Part shown: positions 53,795 through 63,521 of the stretch, piece after piece | Numbering within the stretch: position 1 is the stretch's first letter | Layout: every line of letters begins with the position of its first letter | Origin: Sarcomyxa edulis | Taxonomy: Eukaryota > Basidiomycota > Agaricomycetes > Agaricales > Mycenaceae | Direction: 5' to 3' | DNA: 64,000 nt | Assembly (NCBI GenBank): GCA_009761415.1 | Contig: QUOL01000002.1 | Span: 372,001-436,000 of the forward strand | Position numbers and translations under genes: made by a program | The notes under the pieces: model-generated | Seen by the model: only the letters and a program-made list of their open reading frames with translations | Told to the model about the DNA's origin: nothing | Databases searched by the model: none

Positions 53795-54302
53795 ATGTTG
53801 ATCAAAGTCAAGGTGAGCAAGCTGCCCTATCGATCGTTTGACGCTGATGCTGACTGACCGCGCGTTTACTAGACACTAACAGGCAAAGAGGTATTCTATC
53901 CATGTACTCTAGTTTCTGGTTTCTAGATCTAACGCGATCCCGGTTGTCGTTGGACCCTATAGATCGAGCTAGACATCGACGCTGATGATAAGGCGAGCCC
54001 CGCGCCACTCGTCTTCGAAGACGCACTCAACTAACTTATGTCGTATCGATTCGTACTACAGATCACCCGCATAAAGGAGAAAGTAGAAGAACAATCTGGT
54101 GTCCCACCACCACAACAGCGATTGATTTTCGGAGGAAGGCAGATGTACGTCTTCCCAAACTGCTCGTCTATCCGCGCATTTGATCATGGCTCTCCTTACA
54201 ATTTAATTTCTATCTAGGCCCGACGATAAGACTGCGAAGGATTTCAATATCACCGCAGGATCTGTGCTGCATCTGGTGCTTGCATTGCGTGGCGGTCGAT
54301 GA
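53795..54302 (+). CDS. NEDD8 ubiquitin-like modifier (Rub1)
   Basis: Ubiquitin-like protein that is conjugated to cullins to activate SCF-type ubiquitin ligases. Five exons (18, 18, 30 nt and two longer ones) join to 77 codons: [46 protein letters not shown] and the end LVLALRGG followed by one Arg. Residue 72 is Ala rather than the Arg of ubiquitin, the position that directs NEDD8 to its own E1. Processing after Gly76 would remove a single residue. The intron at 53993-54061 has a GC donor (AAG/GCGAGC). Introns make up over half the gene. The start is 118 bp from a divergent small gene, implying a shared promoter. Confidence 0.95.
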
Positions 54303-54582
54303 AGATGAGGATATCCTAAACATCCTCTCTTTTATCCAACATATCTAAGCCGAAGAATCATTCGTATGTGTGCCAGTAGTCGTAAGGATAGGGTTGTCGT
54401 TGCTGCCTGTCCGGTTGTTAGATATGATACTCGTCAATTTGCAGTCTTGGGTTTCTCAAGTTTTTTTTCTTATTTTGCTTCATCCTGTGCTGTGCTGTGC
54501 TTTCGTTCTCGGTGTTCCTGCAGAAAGGCCAGTTTTCTGGGTATCTATCTTACACTGAAATATATCTGTGTCTATGCAGGAT

Positions 54583-55602
54583 CTATGGTATGGAATCAGG
54601 TCCGACCAAATCAGCACCTGGTAACATCCACCGAAACGTGATGCTCAATCTAGTCTCTCTCGCGATATAGATGGTGTCCCCACCATCCGAGTTCTGCACA
54701 AGATCGTTCATCCTCCCTTCTATCCCATGAGTCCACTTGTATCTTGCGTCTTCCGAGAGGACGAGCACACTGCGTTCGGGCAGGTACAACTCGTGTCGTT
54801 CCACCGCGGATTCGTTGTTTTTGGGATTGCTGTTGTTGTTGTCAGGTTGTTTCTCGAACCCCATGACGCATCCACTCCCAAGACTGACACCTAGTATCCC
54901 GTCTCCGTACCTCTTGAGAAGATCTACGTGTGAAGAGATGCCTTCGCCGGGTTTGTATAGATTCAGGATCGCTTGACGAGCTTTCGGCGGGGACGACGAA
55001 GACGGTGCGGGGAACAGCAGGCTGTGGGTCTCTGGGGGAAGGAGTGGAAGCAGGATTTCCGAAAGTCGGGCGAGAAGAGTTATGAGAATTGGAGGGAGGC
55101 CTGTGGATGAGGATGACGGTGTCTTCGTGGTGGTGGTGGTGGTAGTGGCGCGCCCGAAAAGCATCACTTGGTTTGCAGTGCGGCCGGTGAAGTATAGGTC
55201 CATGCATTTGCGCATGACTTCGTCTGCGAGTTCCTGGGGTAGTTGGTAGGCGGAAGACGAGGAGAAGAAGAGACCGGGGATAGACGGGGCCGTACGACGT
55301 GCTACGGTGAGATCGCTCTTGTCAGTGATAGTGATAGTGTTGGGTTCATCAAAGAGTGAATCTTGGTCAGAATTTGGTGAATCATTGGTATCGAGTGCTG
55401 AGAAAAGAGAAGAGGGTGATTCGGCTCTGTCAGTGGAAGGAATATCAATTCTGAGATGCGTTCGTTTGAAAGATGGTGGTTTGAGAGCTGGGACCTGCTG
55501 TACCGGGGTGTAGTCGAGTATCCGTTTCCTCGATGGCGTGTCCTCAAGTTCGGTATGATTTCGTTTGCGTTTACTGGTGCCCCCTTGGGATGTCGTTGGC
55601 AT
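54583..55602 (-). CDS. AlkB-like 2-oxoglutarate/Fe(II) dioxygenase
   Basis: Fe(II)- and 2-oxoglutarate-dependent dioxygenase of the AlkB family, which removes alkyl groups from nucleic acids or, in some members, proteins. It is one uninterrupted frame of 339 aa, unusual among its intron-rich neighbours. The N-terminus is basic (SKRKRNHTELEDTPSRKR), consistent with nuclear entry, and a Ser-rich disordered part follows. The catalytic domain has ILNLYKPGEGISSHVDLLKRYGDGI with the HxD iron pair, SLGSGCVMGF, YKWTHGIEGR with the distal iron His, and RLSITFR, whose Arg residues bind 2-oxoglutarate. A Thr-rich run (about seven Thr) and Ser runs lie inside the domain. The exact subfamily cannot be fixed by eye. 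Confidence 0.87.
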   Translation of the reverse strand: MPTTSQGGTSKRKRNHTELEDTPSRKRILDYTPVQQVPALKPPSFKRTHLRIDIPSTDRAESPSSLFSALDTNDSPNSDQDSLFDEPNTITITDKSDLTVARRTAPSIPGLFFSSSSAYQLPQELADEVMRKCMDLYFTGRTANQVMLFGRATTTTTTTKTPSSSSTGLPPILITLLARLSEILLPLLPPETHSLLFPAPSSSSPPKARQAILNLYKPGEGISSHVDLLKRYGDGILGVSLGSGCVMGFEKQPDNNNSNPKNNESAVERHELYLPERSVLVLSEDARYKWTHGIEGRMNDLVQNSDGGDTIYIARETRLSITFRWMLPGADLVGPDSIP

Positions 55603-55930
55603 TTAGACCCAAAATCAAGCAAATTTTCACTCTCCAGATACGAGTCAGATCTAGTCAGAGTTATATGTCGATGGATCCTAGGCCTGTCAGTGCTCGGATG
55701 GGGGATGGGGAGAAGCTGTGGGCGTTAGTTGGGCGTCAGAGATCGAACGTGCCAATGCCACGCGAGCAAGTCACGAGGTGCTACGGGCTTGAGCTCGTGG
55801 TTCGGCACTCGGCTCTCTTGGGCATGTATGTTTGCCGGTTAACCGCCACGATGAGGCCAACCATCATCTCCTCCAATATCAATGGTCTTGTTCATTCCTA
55901 TTCCAGTGTGAACTATACCACTACTTGAAC

Positions 55931-56652
55931 ATGCCTATAGACATCTCAAAGATATCTGGAAACGCCTCCCCAGAAATCAAGAGAGTAGTCGGCAATCCTG
56001 TCTTTCTACGTCGCCCACCGAGCGCCATCCCGGCGTTCGGAGAGATAATCAGTCAGAGGATCCAGGTCACAGAGGTATCCATTGACAAGAAACAGGAGGA
56101 GCCTCAGAAACTCGAGGCAAGGGTTGTGTGCGAGCTTACCGTCGAGGATGATATGGTCAATGGAGGGGGCAAGATACACGGTGGATGCTCTGCTTATCTC
56201 GTTGACATGTAAGTCGAATCTATGTTGCCACAAACTCCGCATATTTATGCTAGGTTATACGTATAGATGCTCCTCGCTGGTCATAATTGCCATCCGGATG
56301 CACGAATCTGCAGATCGTACCCCGACTGTTTCTCAAGCACTCAATATGGTATACCACTCACCAGCCGATATGTATGTTACCAAAAGTTAGACTGCCGCTC
56401 TTTCCCTCGTCTGACATGAAATTGTGATTAGTGGCGACAAATTACGTATAGTTAACACCACAATGACCGTTGGTGCGCGAGCGATGTCAGCCCGTACTGA
56501 GGTGAGCTGTTGATCGATTGCTTCAGATTTATCGTTTGAAGCTGACTCGCGTCGGATAACGTCTACAGATATGGAATACCACTCATCACCGTCTAGTAGC
56601 ATCTGGAGTGCATATCAAGATGAATCCTTCTCTCCCGAAGGCTAATCTGTGA
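55931..56652 (+). CDS. Hotdog-fold acyl-CoA thioesterase (ACOT13-like)
   Basis: Small thioesterase of the 4HBT/PaaI type that hydrolyses acyl-CoA. The start at 55931 gives PIDISKISGNASPEIKR. The conserved block NGGGKIHGGCSAYLVD is the hotdog HGG active-site motif that starts the central helix, ending at an intron; the strand GDKLRIVNTTMTVGARAMSARTEIW follows after two more introns. Exons join in frame to the stop at 56652, giving about 180 aa. Members of this family are cytosolic or mitochondrial and act as dimers or tetramers. No neighbour suggests a special pathway. Confidence 0.85.
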
Positions 56653-57509
56653 CTGCCCATTTGCGAATTTACGAAAGCATTCATCTTTAAGGATGCTAAC
56701 CTTTCGTATAGAAGTAGAGTCGTCGTGTTATATATCAACCCTAGATGTTTGCCATCTTTTTGCGTCTTTTTAGAATCTGACATGCAAGTTATGAGCAAAA
56801 TCTTAACCCACAAGTCGGCGTCCGAGGACTCATATGTCAGGTACACCTCTATACATCATAACCAGCTCTTGTAACTGACGAGGAGCTAAAGACAGTCAAA
56901 TTATCGTCTATCGTCAGTGCAGAGACTCCGAGTCTGCAAACTTTTCAAAGGTCTCGAGTCAAGACTCTAAGCGACTGTGTTTTCGGCCTTTCTTCAATAC
57001 ACGTGATATCTGGTGGATTAATCTCGTCTATTGATATTCTTGGAGTCTCCCTGATTCGCGCCGGTATGTTCTAAATCACATTTCTCTTGTATCATCCCCA
57101 CAGGTCGATACGCGTACAAGGAATATCAGGCTTGTACTTTCCCAGAATGTGACTTGCCTGGAAAGAACTTCACTCTACAATTCATTCCATTAATCTCAGG
57201 TACATATCGCGCAACTGAACCTGGTAAGTCTTATTTGGTCTTTGGTGACCAGCCTCCGGGCTTGACGCGTCAACGCGTTTCAAAGCACGTGATACTCTCT
57301 TGCCCCTAATCTGATTTACCTCCTTTTACCTCCGCTGTTACTTGGAATTCCAGACGACTCCTTCATCGCGTTCAAAGATCACACCATCCCCCATCCTCAT
57401 GCAATCGGACTACATCGGGGTTCGTCAAGAGGATGACGAGCTCGACTTGGACGTCTTGATGATTTATTACCGCTTTGGGTCCTCGGAAAATGCCGTCGGG
57501 ACCAAATAA
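56653..57509. other. Mostly gene-free stretch with weak exon-like pieces
   Basis: Between 56980 and 57240 two short plus-strand frames are joined by plausible splice signals (LISSIDILGVSLIRAG then RYAYKEYQACTFPECDLPG). I could not find a convincing start, end or family, so no gene is called. The remainder shows nothing recognisable. Confidence 0.3.
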
Positions 57510-57515
57510 ACACGC

Positions 57516-57600
57516 TATAAATTCCAAATCCCCCCATCTTCCTCTCTTTACTTCTTACCACTACAATCTCCATCTCTCAACGCGCCCCTTTTGACTCCTC
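57516..57600 (+). promoter_or_regulatory. Core promoter: TATA box with CT-rich initiator stretch
   Basis: TATAAA lies at 57516-57521 and is followed over the next 80 bases by almost pure pyrimidine with few purines, as in strongly transcribed fungal genes. The first downstream ATG is at about 57620. It points into the pyrimidine-rich tract described next. Confidence 0.6.
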
Positions 57601-59541
57601 TTTGTCTTCCATATGTATCATGTTAGCTTGTGCCCCTCCTTCATCGACTCTTGTCCTGAGCATGGGTCTGTCCTTGCTCGCCACCACTTTGCCACTCCCT
57701 CCTAGTGGCGGCTGGCACGATGGTAAGCATCATCTATGGTCCCCGCCATGTCTAGTTCGTGTATATATAGTCATTGACATGCTCTCCCGTTGTTCTTTCA
57801 GGCATACAGAAACTTTTTTTTTTGTTTCGTGCCACTCCCGCATATGCATGTCGCTTCTTGTTGTTGCTCTTATCGGCACCTCCTCTTCCCGTATGCAAGT
57901 CTTGGGATCTTCTTCAATGTTGGCGACTTCATCGAGATCAAGACCTAACATTTCCTCGACTTCCAGTGGTGACCGGACTACACCTCGGCTACGTTGGTGG
58001 CTGGCGATTTACTGTCAACCTCAAACATCGTACCCGCCTTGTGTAGTTGTTGTCTCTCTTGGCTTTCGGTATGTCATATCTACTACACCTTATGCATCGT
58101 CGTAATCTCTTCTGCCTCACAGTTATTCCCTGTGCCACTCCCTTTGTTTATCGAGTGGGTCGTACCTTTTAAATGTGTACCTTTTTCTCCCTCCTGTCTC
58201 TTCCCGCTGGTCCTGGAATCCGCTTTGGATCTCTTCAAGATACGCAACACTATCGTTACTTTTCTCTCTGACCTGTCCGTGATATGGTACTATCTGTACG
58301 TTGCAGCCTCGACGTTGCGTCATGTATGTTTTCTATATTGCGGGTTGTCAAGACGTGGGATTGGGAACGAGAGTCTGTATGACTGGTATGTCCCATCATC
58401 TATTATAATAAACTGTATCGTGATCATTGATTCGCCGACATCCCTTTCACATCTTTCCTCGTTGGATGGCCCAAGCCATCCAACGTTCGCTCCTCTGGAT
58501 CGCTCCACATGCTCCCTGTGCTCCCTGCCACCATTCACCTGCGCGTGCTGCTATGTGTATGAACATATTTTTTCCCTTCGTGCTCTGCGTAGCCGCCGTC
58601 TGTTATATGTTCTAGTTTCCCTTTCTGCCTCCGGGACGTTGTCGTTCCCTCTTTGTTTCTCTCATCGTGTTTCTCCATGGCTTCCTCACTGGGCTTGCAT
58701 CTCGTGGCTGTGTTCTCTTGTGTTGTCGTGATCGGGTTTCGTCAGTTATCTGTGGGGGGGCACCACCCCCGTGAGTCTCCCTTTATTTTTCGAATCATCA
58801 CTCCTTACTAACGAGCCCACACGTTTGCCACAGGTTTCGTTTCTTGAAGAGTCTCATCATTGGGCTACTCCTAAGATGTCTCGCGATCGTTGCGACCGGT
58901 GTGTGTTTGGTATCTTTGTTTCCTGTTCATGCCTTGTTCTTCATGTTGTTTCTCGATTGTGATGATATGTCTCGTCTCGTTCTGTGTAACTTTCCAGGTC
59001 TTTGCTGGTTCGGTTCTTGCTGGTTTGGTTATGTCCTCCGACTAGCTCATTTGTCTCGAGAGCGCAGGCCTATCTGGACCCTCAAATCCCAAGCTCCCAG
59101 GTCCAACCTCAAGCGGTTTGACTCCCAACTGTGCGCGCGTGTTTCCACTTCTGCATGTATATGCGGTACGCCCTGTGTGTGGGACAATAGTCCTTGGTGA
59201 CGCGTATTCCTGGTTTCCTTGTGGCCCTCTCTAGCTTGACTGGATTTCTCAGTGGAAAAGGCTCATCGAACTGGGGTCACCAAAGGCTTCGTTTGTCTGT
59301 GTAGAGCTGTGTCCTGTCTTCGTGCTCTGATGTCTTGTCACTTGTACTTGAGTATGCCCTGCATGACCGTTTCTCGCAACACATGCCTTTGTCTCCGTGT
59401 CATAGTTGTTGGGGTATTGGATACTCGTGAGTCCAGCTCTTTACTCTCCCTCTGTCTTATACTTACTAACGGATCTACACGTTTTCTGGAGATCTATTTG
59501 GAGGGAGGATCTCATCCTCCCTCGCAATAAACTGACCGTGC

Positions 59542-59579
59542 TTGTCCCTGCTGCCTGTGTTTGTCCCTGCTGCCTGTGT
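59542..59579 (+). repeat. Perfect 19-nt tandem duplication
   Basis: TTGTCCCTGCTGCCTGTGT occurs twice back to back, inside the pyrimidine-rich tract. Confidence 0.9.
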
Positions 59580-59591
59580 TCCTCATCCACT

Positions 59592-59850
59592 CCCGCGCTC
59601 TGTTGTGCGAGCATTGTTGTTCCTCCGGCAAATGTGCCATGCTATCCTTCCGTCAACATCTCCTTGTTTCTTCCGGCCTTTAGGGGATTGTATTTTGGGA
59701 TTTTTAACTCGCCCTTCCTGTTGCTTGCCCTCTTCGTCGTTTGTCCCGCGCTCTGTTCCGGCGTTGTTGTTTCTCTGCGTGCGAATGTTCCATGCTATCT
59801 CTTTGTAACCATCTCCTTGTTTCTTCTGGTCCTGGCCTCTGGAGGATTGC
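59592..59850 (+). repeat. Imperfect tandem repeat with 153-bp offset
   Basis: Three landmarks recur at the same offset of 152-153 bp: CCCGCGCTCTGTT (59592 and 59745), CCATGCTATC (59638 and 59790) and CATCTCCTTGTTTCTT (59657 and 59810). The intervening sequence is diverged. This shows local tandem duplication inside the tract. Confidence 0.75.
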
Positions 59851-61249
59851 ACTGCGGGCTTTTTCCGACTGTCTCTGGCTTGATCGAGGAAGTTTCGGTA
59901 CTGGGCTCTCGTTGATTTTGGACCGTCGCAATCTGCAAGCAGTATTCATCTTGGGCTCTGTTTTGTCTTCGTCTATGTGTTCCTGTGTCTGGTTGCTTAT
60001 ATCTCTACTGGGCGGGTGCTTTGTTGATCTGGTCTGTTTGCTTTGACCTGGACCCGACCTGGTCTCGCCTCTTATTCTGATCATGACTGACGTTTGTGTT
60101 TGTGTTCGCCTGGTCCATCTTGAAGGGGGGTATATCGTACCCCGGTGAGATTCGCGTCCTTCCGCTGCACTACTATTTACTAACGGGCCTACACATTGTT
60201 CGCAGATTCCTCGTGGCGGGAGCATATCTAACTTTTTCTTACTTTCCCAGCGCGTCGTTCTGTGTAAGCTGGCTGATACCTGTTTCTCCTCCGCTCGTGC
60301 CTTGTCATTCAGGTTGCTTGTCTTGCGTTAGGGCTCCCAGCTGTCCCCAAACTGTCAATCTTTCGGGGTGTCCTTTGACTTCATGTTCTCCGGTCTGGTC
60401 CTCCGATCATTGCAATTGTAGCATTGACTGGATGGCTTGCCTTCGGACCGCAGGCCTACTCGGATTCTCGAATGATTCGAACCCTGGCGCTCGTGTTATT
60501 ACTAGGTCGAATAACCGGTACATCCTGTTCAAATCCTGTCTGCATGGCGGTATTCCTTGGTGGCGCGTGCTGCTGGTCTCCTACAACCTTCTCCGGCTTG
60601 ATTGGGCTTCTTGGCGCCGGGGTTTCATCGAAATCGTATCATCGTGGGTTTCGCTTTTCGGTGTTGGTGTATGTGTGCTCTTGGATCGTGTGATCTGTGT
60701 ATGCAGGGTCTCTCCTGCCGCTTGTGTTCTTGGTCACTGTTCTCTCTCCCACCTTGTTGTGCGCATTCTGCATGTTGTGACATCTTCTACCTGCTCCTGC
60801 GTCTGGTGCAGTGCATTGCCGGTCCGCGGTCTCCAGTTGATCCTGAACAAACTTCCGGTGCTAGACGCATCGCTACCAGGTCTCCTTTCGTATTCGTATG
60901 TGTCGAACTGTGTCTTATCAATGTTGTCTTGTCTTCTTGACCTGGGCGGCCCTTTTGTCGACGTTCTGTTTCCATTCTACGGGACTTGTTTTGATACCGG
61001 ACCTCCGCCGACTTTCACGTTCTCTATGGTCTTGCGCTCTGTCTCAACGGTCTCATCGTGTTTTTGTGTCTTCTTTCTTGATTGTCTATGCTGCGTGTCT
61101 ACAGTACACCCGTGAGTCCTCCAGCTTGTTCTATGCCACGGACCTCCGTCTCTCACTCTGTGGCTGAGCTCAAACATCTCAAAATAATGATGTGGGATCT
61201 GATCCCAATCTTGCTTCCACGGTACCGGTCAAACACCAACCAGATTGTT

Positions 61250-61923
61250 ATGTCTAGACCTGCTCTCTTCAATCCAAATCCTACTCTGTTTGGCAAAGCT
61301 ACAGAAACATCGCGGCCAAGCCCACAAGCGAACCGGAGTCTCTGGCACGACACGGACGAAGAGTTGGACGAGGAAGACAGCCAAATCGATGGCCTGGAAA
61401 TCTTTGGTTGACGACCTATTCACCATTCTCGTGGTGGATATTCAGTCGCCTGACTGCTCTCGTTTGCAGACATGATTCGGTCGATCAACGACCCCGAACT
61501 ACCTCACACACTGGAGGATCTCGCAGTCGTAACCCCCCAAGGGTGCACAGTTGTAGGGAATGATGTGAACGTCGTAATCACGCCGACCCAACCACATTGT
61601 GGTGCGGCATCATTCATAGGTCAGTCACATAAATGCCACTATACACGTTCAGCCCAGATCGGACAATATAGGTTTGGCCATCATCGTCAAGCTTCAGAGA
61701 AGCCTTCCTCCTCGATTTCGAGTCCGTTTGTCTTTAAAGGAAGGAAGCTACTACGCACCGGACGCTCGTAAGCTAGGGTGTTCTTCATTTTTCGGGCTGA
61801 ACCAAGTTCCATTCTACAGTCTGTAAGCAACTCAACGATAAAGAGCGAGTTGCAGCCGCTATTGAGTCGGAAGCAATCATGAAAACTCTGGAGACGATGC
61901 TGGAATCGGCGCACGGCCATTAG
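61250..61923 (+). CDS. CIA2: CIA2 / MIP18-family cytosolic iron-sulfur assembly protein
   Basis: Targeting-complex subunit that, with CIA1 and MMS19, hands Fe-S clusters to cytosolic and nuclear proteins. Four exons (first 61250-61406, second from 61470) join to a short acidic N-terminal region (DTDEELDEEDSQIDGLEIF) and the MIP18 domain: MIRSINDPELPHTLEDLAVV, a strand block, TPTQPHCGAASFIGLAIIVKL with the conserved reactive Cys, LPPRFRVRLSLKEGSYYAPDAL, then CKQLNDKERVAAAIES and a helical end at 61923. Every junction is in frame. The upstream neighbour is the pyrimidine-rich tract, whose last module ends 138 bp before this start, so its transcript might run into this gene's 5' region. Confidence 0.93.
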
Positions 61924-62338
61924 GAATAAAGCCCTGAGGACTGATGTGTCTTCACAGGCTTTGCGCCCTTCCATGTTCGGGGGTGAGCTACTCTGAGGTT
62001 ATCAGATTCGATGCAAGGTCTCAGGAGGATGACCTGAGGGATCTATACATTGGTCAGCTTATATCTTACACTCCTAGTAATGGTGCTTGACCTTTCGCGC
62101 GTATTGCAGGTAGCCATGGTTTCTTGAAGAGTATGTCCAAGCTCTCGGTACGGAGACACTACAAGATAGCTTGTCAATTTTTGACGACCGGTAGCCTCAG
62201 GTCCTGTTGTGTATGGAAGGCTGACCTGCCTACTGAGAAGGCTTGAATGTTGGACTGAGTTTCGTTGTTAAGCGGATTGCTAATATGATTTGTTCTTCTC
62301 GACATGTTATTATCGAAAGATATACGAGTACATCGATG
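61924..62338. other. Convergent intergenic region
   Basis: Lies between the stop codons of CIA2 and the short-chain dehydrogenase. No gene is seen. Confidence 0.4.
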
Positions 62339-63521
62339 TCAATCGAAATGCATGCCTCCATCGACATTGATAGTTTGACCTGTACAACAGAGGTTAGTCT
62401 GGATGTTGATCAATGAAGAGACGGAACGAACCAGTGATATAAGAAGACTCTTCAGACGCGAGGAAACTGACGAGTTTAGCTATCTCATCAGTTGTAGCCA
62501 AACGACCTAATTGAGTGGATTTTTTCAACTGGGATCTCAGAATGTCAATTGGGGAAGTCGGAATCAGTAGAAGGCGACTGACAAGTTCTCTGAACTCTCC
62601 TGGTTTCAAGCCCATGATTTGAGTCGCCTCCGCATCGGTTTTGTCGACTAGATAAGTGTGAGTATAATCGGCAGATGTCTTGCAATTGCGCTTACCCATA
62701 GACGTGTCCGTCGCTCCAGGGGCATACCCATTGACTCTGATCCCATATTGTGCCCATTCGCAGGCAGCAACCTGCGTAAGGGCCCTCTGAGCGAACTTAC
62801 TAGCACCATAACTGCCCAAAAACGGGCCGCCTGCAGAAGAAGGATGCGTTTTTAGTGAGCAATGGTCTGTAAGCCGTTTTGTAACAGATGCTCACTCTTT
62901 TTGCCGCAGATAGACCCAGCACCAATGATTCGTCCTCGAGTCTTGTGTTCGATCATGACCTTGGCAGCCTCGCGGTAGCAGAGCATCTGGCTGGTAGCGT
63001 TGACGTTCAAGACTCGGTTCCATTGCTCAAGGGTAGCTGACCGTGAATCAAGTATTAGCAAGACGTAGTGCTTCCAAGATTGAAAAAAATGCCTCACTGT
63101 CAAGAAGGGAGGCCATGACCGAGATTCCTGTGTCGTGCATATCAGAAGACGATTCACTGCAGATCCAACTCACAATCACCTGCATTCGCCACAAACTGAC
63201 GACAACCAGGTTTTCCATGAGCAAAGCCTTCCAGATCACAACCAGAGAGTAGGGACGCACCACATCCAAACCACCTAGCTGTTCGACGGCAGCTGCCACA
63301 AGTGCCTTCACTTGTGCTTCGTCAGTGACATCAGTGGGCACATTGATGGCTCTTCGACCAGTAGACTGTACAATCTGAGTCACGACCGCATCGACTTTCG
63401 CGGATGCAACTGGCAGATCTGCGAGCACGATGTCGTATCCGTCCGAGGCAAGGCGCAGGGCGATCGCCCTTCCTATTCCGTCAGCAGAACCGGTCACAAT
63501 AGCGACTCCCGAGGATGACAT
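62339..63521 (-). CDS. Short-chain dehydrogenase/reductase (acetoin/butanediol dehydrogenase-like)
   Basis: NAD(P)-dependent oxidoreductase of the classical SDR family. The start at 63521 gives SSSGVAIVTGSADGIGRAIAL with the TGxxxGIG cofactor loop, then NVPTDVTDEAQV and, across two introns, a VANAG motif. LNVNATSQMLCYREA and GRIIGAGSICGKK precede the catalytic GSYGASKFA (Tyr-x-x-x-Lys). VNGYAPGATDTSM, a LGRLATTDEIAKLVSFLAS block and, after a last intron, QTINVDGGMHFD finish the protein at 62339. Length is about 265 aa. The closest look is to 2,3-butanediol or acetoin dehydrogenases, but the substrate is uncertain in this large family. No surrounding gene suggests a pathway. Confidence 0.9.

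Larger units (their letters stand above)
57600..61112 (+). other. Pyrimidine-rich tract with iterated stem-loop plus splice-site modules
   Basis: About 3.5 kb in which the plus strand is strongly T/C-rich. Stem-loops sit against a splice donor at 58771 (G-run/C-run), 59427 (GGGTAT/ATACTC), 60145 (GGGGTA/TACCCC) and 61112 (GTGT/ACAC); a fifth, GCCACT/AGTGGC, lies 13 nt before a GTAAGC at 57722. For the donors at 58771, 59427 and 60145, introns of 63, 65 and 61 nt follow, each with TACTAAC ending exactly 21 nt before the acceptor AG. Other perfect hairpins lie at 58460-58485 and 59501-59523 (10-bp stems). Open frames here are Cys/Leu/Ser/Val-rich, overlap in several frames and lack any family signature, so I treat them as by-products of base composition. 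A spliced non-coding RNA is possible. Confidence 0.55.

Noticed and set aside
56980..57240. Two exon-like pieces joined by plausible splice sites
   Set aside because: No start, no end and no recognised family; too short to call a gene.
59704..60225. Minus-strand frame rich in Arg, Lys, Gln and Glu
   Set aside because: Mirror image of the T/C-rich strand; low complexity, no family motif.
60455..60545. tRNA-like T-loop strings (GATTCGAACC, GTTCAAATC)
   Set aside because: The flanking bases do not form the T-stem or acceptor stem on either strand.
60096..61115. Long plus-strand open frame (339 codons) in the pyrimidine-rich tract
   Set aside because: Other frames are also open there because purine-containing stops are rare. 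The product is Cys/Leu/Ser-rich without domains, and the frame crosses splice-like modules.
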